A stretch of DNA of 64,000 bases from Candidatus Melainabacteria bacterium (GTDB lineage: Bacteria > Cyanobacteriota > Vampirovibrionia > Obscuribacterales > Obscuribacteraceae), in NCBI GenBank assembly GCA_003151275.1, contig PLXC01000171.1, positions 83,607 through 147,606 of the forward strand. Reading direction: 5' to 3'. Numbering within the stretch: position 1 is the first letter of the stretch; the number at the start of each line of letters is the position of its first letter. This document shows, piece by piece, positions 52,873 through 60,790 of the stretch. Position numbers and translations under genes: made by a program. The notes under the pieces are model-generated. The model searched no databases. It saw nothing but the letters and a program-made list of their open reading frames with translations, and was not told the DNA's origin.

Positions 52873-53544
52873 TTGGCAAAGCTATTACTAGTCGATGACG
52901 ATGAAGACCTTGTATCTGTGATCGAAAAGGTGCTGACCGATGAGAAGCATGTTGTCGACAAGGTGCACACGGGGTCGGAAGCACGCGCGTATCTCGAAGG
53001 CGTGCCGTACGACTTAATCGTTTTGGATTGGAGCCTTCCTGACGCAACCGGTTTGGAACTTTGTCTTGAATATCGAGCTGCTGGTGGAAAAACACCAATC
53101 ATCTTTCTGACCGGACATGATCAAATCACAGATAAGATGACAGGCTTGGATGCGGGCGCTGATGATTATTTGACTAAACCGTTCGCGGTCGGAGAGCTGG
53201 TCGCGAGAATTCGCGCTCTTTTACGGCGACCTGTGCAAGTGCGTAATAAGACTTTGTCAGCGCGAGATCTAAATCTCGATCCCATTACTCATGTTGTAAA
53301 ACGAGGAAACATCGACCTCAAGCTCTACCCCAAAGAATTCTCGTTGCTAGAACATTTTTTGTTGCATCCCAATCAAGTTTTTTCAGTCGATGATTTGCTT
53401 GATCGTGTTTGGAAAACGGATGCGGATGCTTCGATCGAAACGGTGCGTATGACGATAATGCGTCTGCGTCAAAAAATTGAAACCGATGAAAAAAATCCAC
53501 TCATACAGACGATTCGCGGGGTTGGTTATCGCTTACAGCCTTAG
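52873..53544 (+). CDS. OmpR/PhoB-family response regulator
   Basis: The protein has 223 residues from TTG 52873 (GGAGG upstream). Receiver: LLLVDDDEDLVSVIEKVL, LIVLDWSLPDATGLELCLEY (acceptor Asp), IIFLTGHDQ and ADDYLTKPFAVGELVARIRA. Winged helix: YPKEFSLLEHFLLHPNQVFS, ASIETVRMTIMRLRQKIETD, IRGVGYRL. Paralog of the regulator at 34435. A histidine kinase gene ends 184 bp away on the other strand and could be its partner, although convergent order is unusual for such pairs. Confidence 0.92.
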   Translation: MAKLLLVDDDEDLVSVIEKVLTDEKHVVDKVHTGSEARAYLEGVPYDLIVLDWSLPDATGLELCLEYRAAGGKTPIIFLTGHDQITDKMTGLDAGADDYLTKPFAVGELVARIRALLRRPVQVRNKTLSARDLNLDPITHVVKRGNIDLKLYPKEFSLLEHFLLHPNQVFSVDDLLDRVWKTDADASIETVRMTIMRLRQKIETDEKNPLIQTIRGVGYRLQP

Positions 53545-53728
53545 CGGCGGCGAATTAAACCCTAGCTTAATGATCTAAGATACGCAGGTTTTGCAAGGAC
53601 TGGACTACACTGGCATAATTATTGGGTATTCGCCTTATTTTCAGTGAAAACAGAGAAATCATCAAAATATACGACACTATCTGCTTTGGACCAGAGACCG
53701 ACTGCAGCGGAGTGTCCAGAAGACCAAA

Positions 53729-55582
53729 TCACACCTTAGAGATTGTGAACCAGAATGTGCTTCCCTGCCCTTCTTGGCTATCAACTCCAATTGTCTGACC
53801 GTGCTGCGAGATAATCGATTTGCATATGGCCAGACCTAAGCCAAAGCCCTTTCCTTTGTCACGTGCTATATTTGCTTGCTTGAAGCGTTCAAAGATCTCA
53901 GTTTGTTTGCGGGCTGGTATGCCTGGACCATGATCTCGAACGCTTAATTCGATCGAACTTTCTTTCTCGCCCACGGTTATTTCGATCACCCCACTTGCAG
54001 GTGAGTAACGAATGGCATTGACGAGCAGGTTCGTGAGGACCTGGAGTAGAGAGTCTTTATCGCCAAATCCAATGATTGATGTAGGGTCTGCTTTCAGTGT
54101 GATTGATTTGCTTGACGCTGGTTCTGATACCAATTGCAGTGCCGAATCCAGCAATTCTTGGATTGGAAAATTGCGCAATGACAGTTCGACCAGCCCAGCC
54201 TCTAGCTTTTCAAGATCGAGCAGTTTGGTCACCATTTGCAGCAAGTTTTCCGCATTTGCATCGGCTACAGCAAGTTTGCGCTGCGCTTCATCTGAAACTG
54301 TTCCCAGGCTGCCTGACTTGACCAACTCCAAAATAGCTCTCATAGAGCTCAGTGGGGCGCGAATGTCGTGGCTAACCATCGCTACAAACTCACGTTTTAG
54401 GCGTTCAAGTTTGTACCGTTCGGTGACATCGAGGATGGTGGCAAGTATCCTGTTTCCTGCCGACGTATCGAAACTAGTTACCGAAACCTCAACAGGAATT
54501 ATTTCATGCTCTCTCGAAACACCTTCCATTTGAGCGGGTCTAGTTGCCGTTTCCTGCTTTAGGCGCGGCAATAGTGTGCAAGGATCCGAATCTGCACCGG
54601 TGACATTAAGTAGATTGGTAATTGGTTGGTGAATGATTTGAGCGGATGAATATGAAAAGAGTGCTTCAGCTGTTGGGTTCAACGATTCGATCTCACCTGC
54701 TTCATCCGCCACAACCAATGCCACTGGCACGGTGTTGATCACAGACGTGAGGCGCTCTTCGCTGGCTTGAAGCGTTTCAATCATCTTGCGTTCTTTCTCC
54801 GCTGCATCTTGCAAGGCGCCTGCCATTTCGTGAAACATATGATCGACATCGCCGATTTCGTCAGCTGAGTCTATTCGCTTGCGCAATGGCTGTTCAGCTG
54901 CTAAGCGCCAGGCGTTATCCTTTAGAACGGATAAGTTGCTGACAGTTCCCCGCACGAAAAATACACCCAAGACCACTGCCATTAGGGCGTTCAGGGCGAC
55001 GGCTATGTCAAGCAATTTTTCCAAGCTTTCCCGGAAAGACTTTTGTTGTTCATTTACGCCCAGCACGCGCTTCTCTTCTAATTCTGCAAGGTGCGAGAGC
55101 TCGTCGCTGAGCGCCGTTCCGGCCGCCCTGAATTTGATGCTGGCGGCAAACTCCTGCATCAAAGAGAAGGAGGTCCCTTCTTTTTTCGTCTCATCTCGTA
55201 CTGTGCGAACTTCGAAAAAGAACTTGCGCGCCATAGTCCTGATCTTCTGCGCTTCGGCAGAATCATTTCCTTCGCTGCCGATCAGATTGGCTAAATTCTC
55301 AATTCTTTCGCGAGCGGCAGCTGTGACTTGATCGAGAGCCTGTAAGGACTGTTCATCTCGACTGTTGTAATACAAAACAAGTGCGCCAAACAATTGTCCC
55401 GTGTCGACCGTCGCTACGGTTATGCCTGCGACAATCTTTTTTGAGAGTTCTTGAATCTGCGCTTGTTGTTCCGTCATGCGCAGCTGTGACTTCAGTGTCA
55501 GGTAAATAACTGACTGAAATAGAAGCGGCAAGACTACGATCAAAATGCCTTTGTGCGCAAGTTTTAGGCGTGGCGTTTTCAT
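53729..55582 (-). CDS. membrane sensor histidine kinase with HAMP and PAS
   Basis: About 617 residues from ATG 55582; an upstream 29-codon extension looks noncoding. N-terminal helix (ILIVVLPLLFQSVIYLTL), a four-helix sensor region, second helix (VALNALMAVVLGVFFVRG), HAMP (near 250), PAS (LTSVINTVPVALVVADEAGE), HisKA with HDIRAPLSSMRAILELVKSG (phospho-His) and HATPase: LTNLLVNAIRYSPASG, RDHGPGIPARK, GFGLGLAICKSIIS. It senses an unknown signal at the membrane and phosphorylates a regulator. The response regulator at 52873 is the nearest candidate. Confidence 0.93.
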   Translation of the reverse strand: MKTPRLKLAHKGILIVVLPLLFQSVIYLTLKSQLRMTEQQAQIQELSKKIVAGITVATVDTGQLFGALVLYYNSRDEQSLQALDQVTAAARERIENLANLIGSEGNDSAEAQKIRTMARKFFFEVRTVRDETKKEGTSFSLMQEFAASIKFRAAGTALSDELSHLAELEEKRVLGVNEQQKSFRESLEKLLDIAVALNALMAVVLGVFFVRGTVSNLSVLKDNAWRLAAEQPLRKRIDSADEIGDVDHMFHEMAGALQDAAEKERKMIETLQASEERLTSVINTVPVALVVADEAGEIESLNPTAEALFSYSSAQIIHQPITNLLNVTGADSDPCTLLPRLKQETATRPAQMEGVSREHEIIPVEVSVTSFDTSAGNRILATILDVTERYKLERLKREFVAMVSHDIRAPLSSMRAILELVKSGSLGTVSDEAQRKLAVADANAENLLQMVTKLLDLEKLEAGLVELSLRNFPIQELLDSALQLVSEPASSKSITLKADPTSIIGFGDKDSLLQVLTNLLVNAIRYSPASGVIEITVGEKESSIELSVRDHGPGIPARKQTEIFERFKQANIARDKGKGFGLGLAICKSIISQHGQTIGVDSQEGQGSTFWFTISKV

Positions 55583-55701
55583 GCGTAAAATGCAAAGTTC
55601 CGTCAGTTGGTTTGGATAAAGCGCCGGAGGTACGGCACAATTGTATCGCCTCACGTGGCCAGATGACACTGAGCAGGTACGTCACAATGAGTGCAGACGA
55701 C

Positions 55702-55881
55702 TTACTTGCGCTTTGACCCAACTACGATGCTTTTATCTTCATAACGGCCCCAGTGATGAGGACCAGCCTCAATATCTGTCATGGCAACGTCATGATGGTG
55801 GAACTGACGGAAGAGAATGATTGCCACCCATCCGGATAACCAGAGGGCAAAAAAGAATAAGTCACCAGAAAATGCGTCCAT
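55702..55881 (-). CDS. small single-helix membrane protein, 59 residues
   Basis: ATG 55881 has AGG at suitable spacing. One membrane helix (FFFALWLSGWVAIILFRQF), then a His-rich stretch (HHHDVAMTDIEAGPHHWG) and a basic end (KSIVVGSKRK). It lies 119 bp upstream of the histidine kinase on the same strand, so it may be co-transcribed. The His cluster could bind metal. No family was recognised. Confidence 0.65.
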   Translation of the reverse strand: MDAFSGDLFFFALWLSGWVAIILFRQFHHHDVAMTDIEAGPHHWGRYEDKSIVVGSKRK

Positions 55882-56541
55882 ATATTTACCTGCATGAGCC
55901 GATACCTGGCGTTAACATAGAAAGGCCGAGATACACAATTGCTGCGTTAGATCACGTTGACGGCGAATAGCGAGTCGTGGAGTGGCGTTTCAGCATTCGA
56001 GCGAGCAAAGGAAAGCAGCGTTTAATCGCAATTGTTATAATGTCAGCCTCGTTGGGTGCTCGCGCTGAGTTGACGTGAATCGTGACTGCCACTAAGGGCG
56101 AAACCAGCACGAAGTTGTGCAACATTTCGCGCGAATCGCGATAGGGGAGATCTGGTCCTTAGCGCAAATCCAATTTCCAGGCTTTTGACAGCTGTTCCTC
56201 CCGTCTTCCCAGCATTCAGCACTTGCAGAAATTGCCAATCGCTTCAGTGTGGAGGCTTTGACGCCTTTTCTCGCTCTTGGAGCTTCATTTGCGCAGACTA
56301 CGCCGATCTTGTTACGGTCCTGACAACAAGATGTTCATCCTCCCCGGAGAGCAATTACCCAAAATCAATGCCAACACGCTACTTCGAACAGGCCAAGAAC
56401 CGATCAATGATTCGGGGTCAATACGACTCGATTGATGCACCATGACTGGTGCTCTTTTTGGAAGGGCTCGCACTAAGGTGGTAGCGGCTGTTAGCTTCTA
56501 ACAACGAATTTGTTACTCGGCAAATTGAATTGGAGATTACT
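55882..56541. other. 660-bp intergenic region with a TATAAT box and a terminator
   Basis: No convincing gene is visible; an 86-codon plus frame at 56185 lacks a ribosome site. TATAAT is at 56036-56041 (no good -35). An intrinsic terminator at 56437-56459 is listed separately. A non-coding RNA between them is possible. Confidence 0.4.
56437..56459 (+). terminator. intrinsic terminator with no clear upstream gene
   Basis: GCACCA and TGGTGC enclose TGAC and are followed by TCTTTTT. It lies 83 bp before the HAD-like gene, so it ends an unidentified transcript or acts in that gene's leader. Confidence 0.7.
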
Positions 56542-57237
56542 ATGGAAAGACTACCGAAGGTAGTTCTGTTCGATCTGTGGCGCACGCTGGGTTATTCACT
56601 CGACCGTGATCCTATACTTGATGTGCAAGAAATTCTTGGGCACAGCCTTGTGCTCGTTGATGGACAAGTAGAAGTCTGTGAAGATCCGGACTTCATGCGG
56701 AGCTGTCTCACCACAAATTTAAGTAGTCCAGTAGGCTTTCTCGACCACTTAGCCTCTATATTTGGACGCCCGCTATCTAGTGATGCGTCGCACCAGTCAT
56801 TTGCGCGCGTGTTAGAGCGGGAAACAGCCGATTTTGTGTTTTATGAAGATACTCTGCCGGCGTTGCAAGCGCTCAAAGCACAGGGTTATCGGCTCGGATT
56901 GGTATCGAATTTATGGCCGTTCCCGGTCCGCGTCCTCTTCGATGAACTTGGTTTAGGTGCCTACTTTGAGCACATGATTTACTCATTTGAAGTCGGCCAT
57001 GCAAAGCCTGAGCCCGAAATATTTGAGAAGGCCCTGGAGCTGTTCGGCGTGGCGCCAGAAGACGTTTTGATGGTGGGCGACAATCCCGTAAACGATGTGC
57101 AGGGAGCCCTGGCCGTTGGTATGCAGGCAGCGCTGATCGATCGCTCTGGCGATCAGAATGTTATTGTTCCGGGAGCAATGGTGCTCAGGTCTCTTTTGGA
57201 TTTGTGCGCGGACCCGGCAAGCATCCAGGCTGCATAA
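56542..57237 (+). CDS. HAD-superfamily protein with altered first motif
   Basis: ATG 56542 is six bases after GGAG. The protein has 231 residues. Motif I is VVLFDLWRTLGY: the nucleophile Asp is present, but the Asp two positions later, used as acid/base in phosphatases, is Trp. Motif II is GLVSNLWPF, motif III lies in SFEVGHAKPEPEIFEKAL and motif IV in MVGDNPVNDVQGALAVGMQA. It is a type IA cap member. Phosphatase activity may be reduced or replaced by another hydrolase role, as in relatives with DxW/Y. It is followed within ten bp by a secreted-protein gene. Confidence 0.85.
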   Translation: MERLPKVVLFDLWRTLGYSLDRDPILDVQEILGHSLVLVDGQVEVCEDPDFMRSCLTTNLSSPVGFLDHLASIFGRPLSSDASHQSFARVLERETADFVFYEDTLPALQALKAQGYRLGLVSNLWPFPVRVLFDELGLGAYFEHMIYSFEVGHAKPEPEIFEKALELFGVAPEDVLMVGDNPVNDVQGALAVGMQAALIDRSGDQNVIVPGAMVLRSLLDLCADPASIQAA

Positions 57238-57247
57238 TAAGGAGAAA

Positions 57248-58030
57248 ATGTGGTTTGATCTGAATATGTTTACCAGGCTAGGATTGTTGAATTTCCGAAG
57301 AATTGCGCGAGCGCAGCTGCTTATCCTCTGGCTCAGCGCAACTAATGCTGCTCACGCTTCTGCTCCTGAAAAAGGCTGGATCTTGAAGCAAAAAACGGGC
57401 ATGATGGGCGAGCACACTTTGTATGTCTCTAGCAAAGGCATAAGGGTGGACAGTAAAGAAACCGATTATGTGATCTTGTTGAAACCACCTGCATGGAGGG
57501 TGATTCTCTTCAATCGCAAGACAAAAACCGTGTATGAAGTCGATGCCGATCTCTGGCAGGGTCGGCTTGCTTTTGGTGTTGCTGGTTTGGCAAGTGCAGG
57601 GCGTTTCGATGGACTTTCCAGAAGAGACGCTGGGGTCTGTCAGGATTCAGGTGTTAAAGCCAGACGTATTCTTATGATGAGCACCCACCCCACCGTTGTC
57701 ATAAGATCGGATGGCACCAAGCAATTAGATGGACAACTGGTTCGAAGCTGCGAATACTTTGTTGCAGCTGACATGCCTATACCGGCTAAAGCAGCACACG
57801 TTGTGCAGAGATTCTATAAAATACCGCTTGCTGACGGCATACCGCTGCATTTGACATTTGTCAATGAATACGGTGGCCGAAAGCCAGAGCTCGAAACCAG
57901 AGAGTGTCGCACTGAGGTTCTACCCGCATCGATATTTGCCAATCCGGAAGGCTATCAAAGAGTCAAGCGCGACTCCGACGTTGCCCTCGACTCCGCGAAT
58001 CAGGGGTTGCTTGAAGAAATGGCAAAGTGA
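57248..58030 (+). CDS. secreted protein of unknown function (DUF4412-like)
   Basis: ATG 57248 with AAGGAG just upstream; a longer frame is inside the HAD gene. The protein has 260 residues. A long signal-like N-terminus (RRIARAQLLILWLSATNAAH) ends near ASA. The mature part is beta-rich: WILKQKTGMMGEHTLYVSSK, DYVILLKPPAWRVILFNRKT, HLTFVNEYGGRKP. It resembles LolA/DUF4412-type periplasmic folds in pattern. Cys at two sites. It is probably co-transcribed with the HAD gene. Function unknown. Confidence 0.7.
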   Translation: MWFDLNMFTRLGLLNFRRIARAQLLILWLSATNAAHASAPEKGWILKQKTGMMGEHTLYVSSKGIRVDSKETDYVILLKPPAWRVILFNRKTKTVYEVDADLWQGRLAFGVAGLASAGRFDGLSRRDAGVCQDSGVKARRILMMSTHPTVVIRSDGTKQLDGQLVRSCEYFVAADMPIPAKAAHVVQRFYKIPLADGIPLHLTFVNEYGGRKPELETRECRTEVLPASIFANPEGYQRVKRDSDVALDSANQGLLEEMAK

Positions 58031-58178
58031 CAACACTTTGAGCACCGCAGGCGATGCCTACAACAAGAGCACCAAATCTTAGTGTGGCTTGTGATCCCAC
58101 AGCAACACGCTTCATGACCCCTGGAAATAGCATCATGAGGCGTTGGCTGCTGGCAACAATCATCATGAGGAGAAAACT

Positions 58179-58424
58179 ATGTCTGTTGACTTACTAGAGG
58201 TTGGACGGAAGCTGTGTCGTGTTTTTGTCAAAGCTCTTGCTGCTTGTACGCCTCCGTTCTATACGATTGTGCTTGATCTTTCGCGAATTCCAACAGCCGA
58301 AGAACAGCATGAAGGATGCGCTAAGCACGACAAATGCCCAAATGAGTGCAGTAACAGTTGTGGCTCTAGTTCCGGCAAATGTGCTTGCCAATCATCCAGC
58401 GGCAGGGGCAAGGAGGCTAAATAG
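58179..58424 (+). CDS. small protein with a Cys-rich C-terminus
   Basis: ATG 58179 is six bases after GAGGAG. The protein has 81 residues. The first 45 are mixed (GRKLCRVFVKALAACTPPFY). The end has eight Cys in about 30 residues (GCAKHDKCPNECSNSCG and SGKCACQSS), which looks metal-binding or disulfide-bonded. No signal peptide is seen. An intrinsic terminator follows. No family was recognised. Confidence 0.65.
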   Translation: MSVDLLEVGRKLCRVFVKALAACTPPFYTIVLDLSRIPTAEEQHEGCAKHDKCPNECSNSCGSSSGKCACQSSSGRGKEAK

Positions 58425-58482
58425 CGGAGTATTTGCTAAGTAAACTGATTGTCTTTTGCACTGTTCAAAACTCCAAAACTCA

Positions 58483-58533
58483 GGGGAGCATTGACGGGCT
58501 TGTTCTAAGCCTTGCTTTTGCTCCTCCGTTTTT
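58483..58533 (+). terminator. intrinsic terminator after the Cys-rich gene
   Basis: GGGGAGCA pairs with TGCTCCTCC, with an inner stem GGCTT/AAGCC, then GTTTTT. It lies 59 bp past the stop codon. The rest of 58425-58703 shows nothing more. Confidence 0.7.
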
Positions 58534-58703
58534 GCGTTTTTGTTGTCCTTGTATACTATCTCATGTCACAGTTTGTATTTAACCGGCGTCTTGGTTATGC
58601 AGCGCGCTCAAAAGGCAGCTTCATTCCCGATTAAGTCTTGCTTCTCGTAAATGAATGAGCTTCTAGCATGTAGATCTGTTGGCGCTTAAAAGATGCATTT
58701 TAT

Positions 58704-58780
58704 TAACCAATGAGTTAAATTTTCGACTATTATATCAACCTATAGGTTAAAATCTAAAGTGTGTTTTTAAACTTATAGGT
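58704..58780. promoter_or_regulatory. three-box operator upstream of mmyA
   Basis: Three related boxes: TAACCAATGAGTTA (58704-58717), the perfect palindrome AACCTATAGGTT (58737-58748) and AACTTATAGGT (58770-58780). Their spacing, 31-33 bp, is three helical turns. A TATTATAT stretch between boxes 1 and 2 could be the -10. The XRE-type protein encoded next is the natural ligand, giving autorepression. This is inference from pattern. Confidence 0.6.
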
Positions 58781-58788
58781 ATCAAATA

Positions 58789-59250
58789 TTGGATCCGAAA
58801 TTCGTAAAATTGCGTCGCAGGCAGCTTGATCGCCGATTTCAACAAATAAATCGGCAGCAGTTTGAGGTGCCGATTTCTGGTTTCTTACGAGAGATAAGGA
58901 CCGCTTTAGGCATGACCGCGACCCAGTTAGCTAAGCGCCTTGAAGTGACTCCGGCTGCAGTGAACAAAATTGAGCATGCCGAAGCGAACGGCACGATAAC
59001 GCTGAACAGTTTACGAAAGGCGGCGGAAGCCTTAGATTGCGGTCTTGTCTATGCGCTGATACCGCGAACTTCCCTCGAAGAAATTCTTGCGCAACAAGCC
59101 AGGAGTATAGCGGAGAAAGAATTTCAGAAGGTAAGCAAAACCATGGCACTGGAGGATCAATCTGTTGATCCTCAAACGCATCATCGAATGGTTGACGAAT
59201 TGGCACAAGAGTTAATTGAGGCCGCCAAAAAGGAGCTTTGGAACGACTGA
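58789..59250 (+). CDS. mmyA: mobile mystery protein A (XRE-type antitoxin-like regulator)
   Basis: The protein has 153 residues from TTG 58789 (AGG nine bases upstream). Basic start (KLRRRQLDRRFQQINRQQF), then the helix-turn-helix: GMTATQLAKRLEVTPAAVNK and HAEANGTITLNSLRKAAEAL, ending in CGLVYALIPR, all typical of the MmyA family. The C-terminal helices (VDELAQELIEAAKKELW) may contact the partner. It probably represses its own operon and controls the Fic protein next to it. The TGA overlaps the next ATG by one base. Confidence 0.88.
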   Translation: MDPKFVKLRRRQLDRRFQQINRQQFEVPISGFLREIRTALGMTATQLAKRLEVTPAAVNKIEHAEANGTITLNSLRKAAEALDCGLVYALIPRTSLEEILAQQARSIAEKEFQKVSKTMALEDQSVDPQTHHRMVDELAQELIEAAKKELWND

Positions 59251-59837
59251 TGACGTTTGCTACCGCTCCAGGCGCTACGCCACTAAGTCTTGAAGATCTT
59301 GCCGGACTCATTCCCGCTCTCACTACTCAGGGCGAGTTGAATGAATTTGAACAGATGAACATCGCCAAAGGACTTCGTTGGGCAAAGAAAAGCAGACAGT
59401 TGAAATCGGACTTGTTAGCGGTACATTCCCTTCTACTTCTGCACACGAAAATGTTCGATCAGACGTGGAGATGGGCTGGCACATTGCGTACCGTGGAGCT
59501 AAATATCGGAGTACCAATAGCCCAAATCCACCCTCAGCTCTCGCAAGCGTGCGGTAATGCTGCAGCCCAAGTTGAATTTGCGACGTGTGGAGAGCGGGAA
59601 ATTGCTGTTAGGCTTCACCACAAGCTTGTCTGGATTCATCCTTTTAGGAATGGCAATGGTCGGCACGCCCGCCTTATGGCAGATTTGTTTTTACACTACA
59701 GGAAGCAACTACCGCTTACGTGGGGCGGGAACGCCAGTCTCGAGAATGAAGGGGCAATCCGAACCGAATATATAGCAGCCCTTCAAGAAGCCGACAGAAA
59801 TCAGTTCGCTAGGTTAGTAGCTTTCGCGACAAGCTAA
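59250..59837 (+). CDS. mmyB: mobile mystery protein B (Fic/DOC family)
   Basis: The protein has 195 residues from ATG 59250, overlapping the mmyA stop (TGATG). The Fic motif at 130-141 reads HPFRNGNGRHAR: the catalytic His and the anion-hole GNGR are intact, with Asn where many Fic proteins have Asp/Glu. Other features: KMFDQTWRWAGTLRTVELNI and IRTEYIAALQEADRNQF. Fic enzymes transfer AMP or related groups to target proteins. With mmyA it forms a toxin-antitoxin-like pair often seen on mobile DNA. The target is unknown. Confidence 0.9.
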   Translation: MTFATAPGATPLSLEDLAGLIPALTTQGELNEFEQMNIAKGLRWAKKSRQLKSDLLAVHSLLLLHTKMFDQTWRWAGTLRTVELNIGVPIAQIHPQLSQACGNAAAQVEFATCGEREIAVRLHHKLVWIHPFRNGNGRHARLMADLFLHYRKQLPLTWGGNASLENEGAIRTEYIAALQEADRNQFARLVAFATS

Positions 59838-60790
59838 AGCGAATTCATAAGCTCTACGCCAGCCGGTGCAGCTAAGGTAGTCGAGCTAGCGCGACGGGTT
59901 AAGAACGCACACAGGATGAGCGGCGACATGTGACATTAGGAATCAAAAGCTGTTGGTGATTGACTATTTTCAATGCGAACAGCCAGCTTGCAAGCTGGTT
60001 CTGCGGTGCTCCTGAAGAGGTGACAAATTAAAATAGGAAGGTATCTCTTCTTCCACACTCTGTGTATCAAATTTTCAGTCGTTGCAAAAGAGTTAGGACA
60101 AGCCTGGTTTTTAGCTGCAAATATGAAGTGAAACGCGGTGCTGCAGGCGTGCCTGCCGATCATTTGTGCTTCATGAAAACAGCATGGACAGGAGATCTAT
60201 GGGAAAGAATTTCACTAAGTCGGCATAACACGAATCCTGCACAATATGCCTGCGCGGGTCACGTGAACTTGTTAGGAATGTTCCCTGTGGTGGTGGTGTA
60301 TCTAGTGGCACACTTTGCGGATACGACAGCGCGCTTTGTTTGTTTCTATTGAAATAGAGGCGCGAACCTTGCGTAATGATTCGCGTTAACCGAGCGAAGA
60401 AAGAGGCACGGGCTGGCCTGAAGCGAAACGATCAATCTTCAAGCCCAAGCTGGTACATGAGAAGCCCACTCTGTGGGCAATGTGCCCCGCAGGTAGTACC
60501 ACGCGATAGTTGTAGCAGGAGTTTGGCTTTGATACGGTCAAGTTCTAGAAATCTTTATCTTTTCCCCAAGGCCGTTTACCGAACTCCATTTGATTTAACA
60601 GGTTGATCTTCATTCAAAACATACAGCTCAAGCTGTGTGTGACTTTTGGCGATCGGATTTCTAGCGTGCATTTTACTTCGTGCATGTGCCGTCAATTTAA
60701 ACGACCTGTGGTGTCCCTAAGTGACGCAGTCGTTTTTTCTCGCTTGCCTAAGGCAAGTGACCAAACTTCCTAACAGAAGGAGGTACAACA
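59838..60790. other. 953-bp intergenic region with hairpins and the leader of the PrkA-like operon
   Basis: No gene is convincing. Hairpins: CCAGCTTG/CAAGCTGG at 59983-59998, within a longer imperfect stem of REP-like look; GCCCAC/GTGGGC at 60461-60475; AAACGAC/GTCGTTT at 60699-60735 followed by more T; and CTTGCC/GGCAAG near 60744-60760. The last two lie just upstream of the PrkA-like gene. Confidence 0.5.
60699..60739 (+). terminator. terminator-like stem in the PrkA-like leader
   Basis: AAACGAC (60699-60705) pairs with GTCGTTT (60729-60735), with T-rich sequence to 60738. The loop is long (23 bases). It ends about 52 bp before the start codon and may act in attenuation. Confidence 0.4.

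Noticed and set aside
56185..56445. 86-codon plus frame ending at the terminator
   Set aside because: No ribosome site and Ser/Cys-rich, unnatural sequence; the terminator may belong to an RNA instead.
58789..59837. a complete mobile element around mmyAB
   Set aside because: No transposase, integrase, terminal inverted repeats or target duplications were visible nearby; the pair's link to mobile DNA is only from the family name and known occurrence.
59936..60163. 75-codon minus frame
   Set aside because: Runs through the palindromic repeat at 59983; composition is typical of translated repeat sequence.
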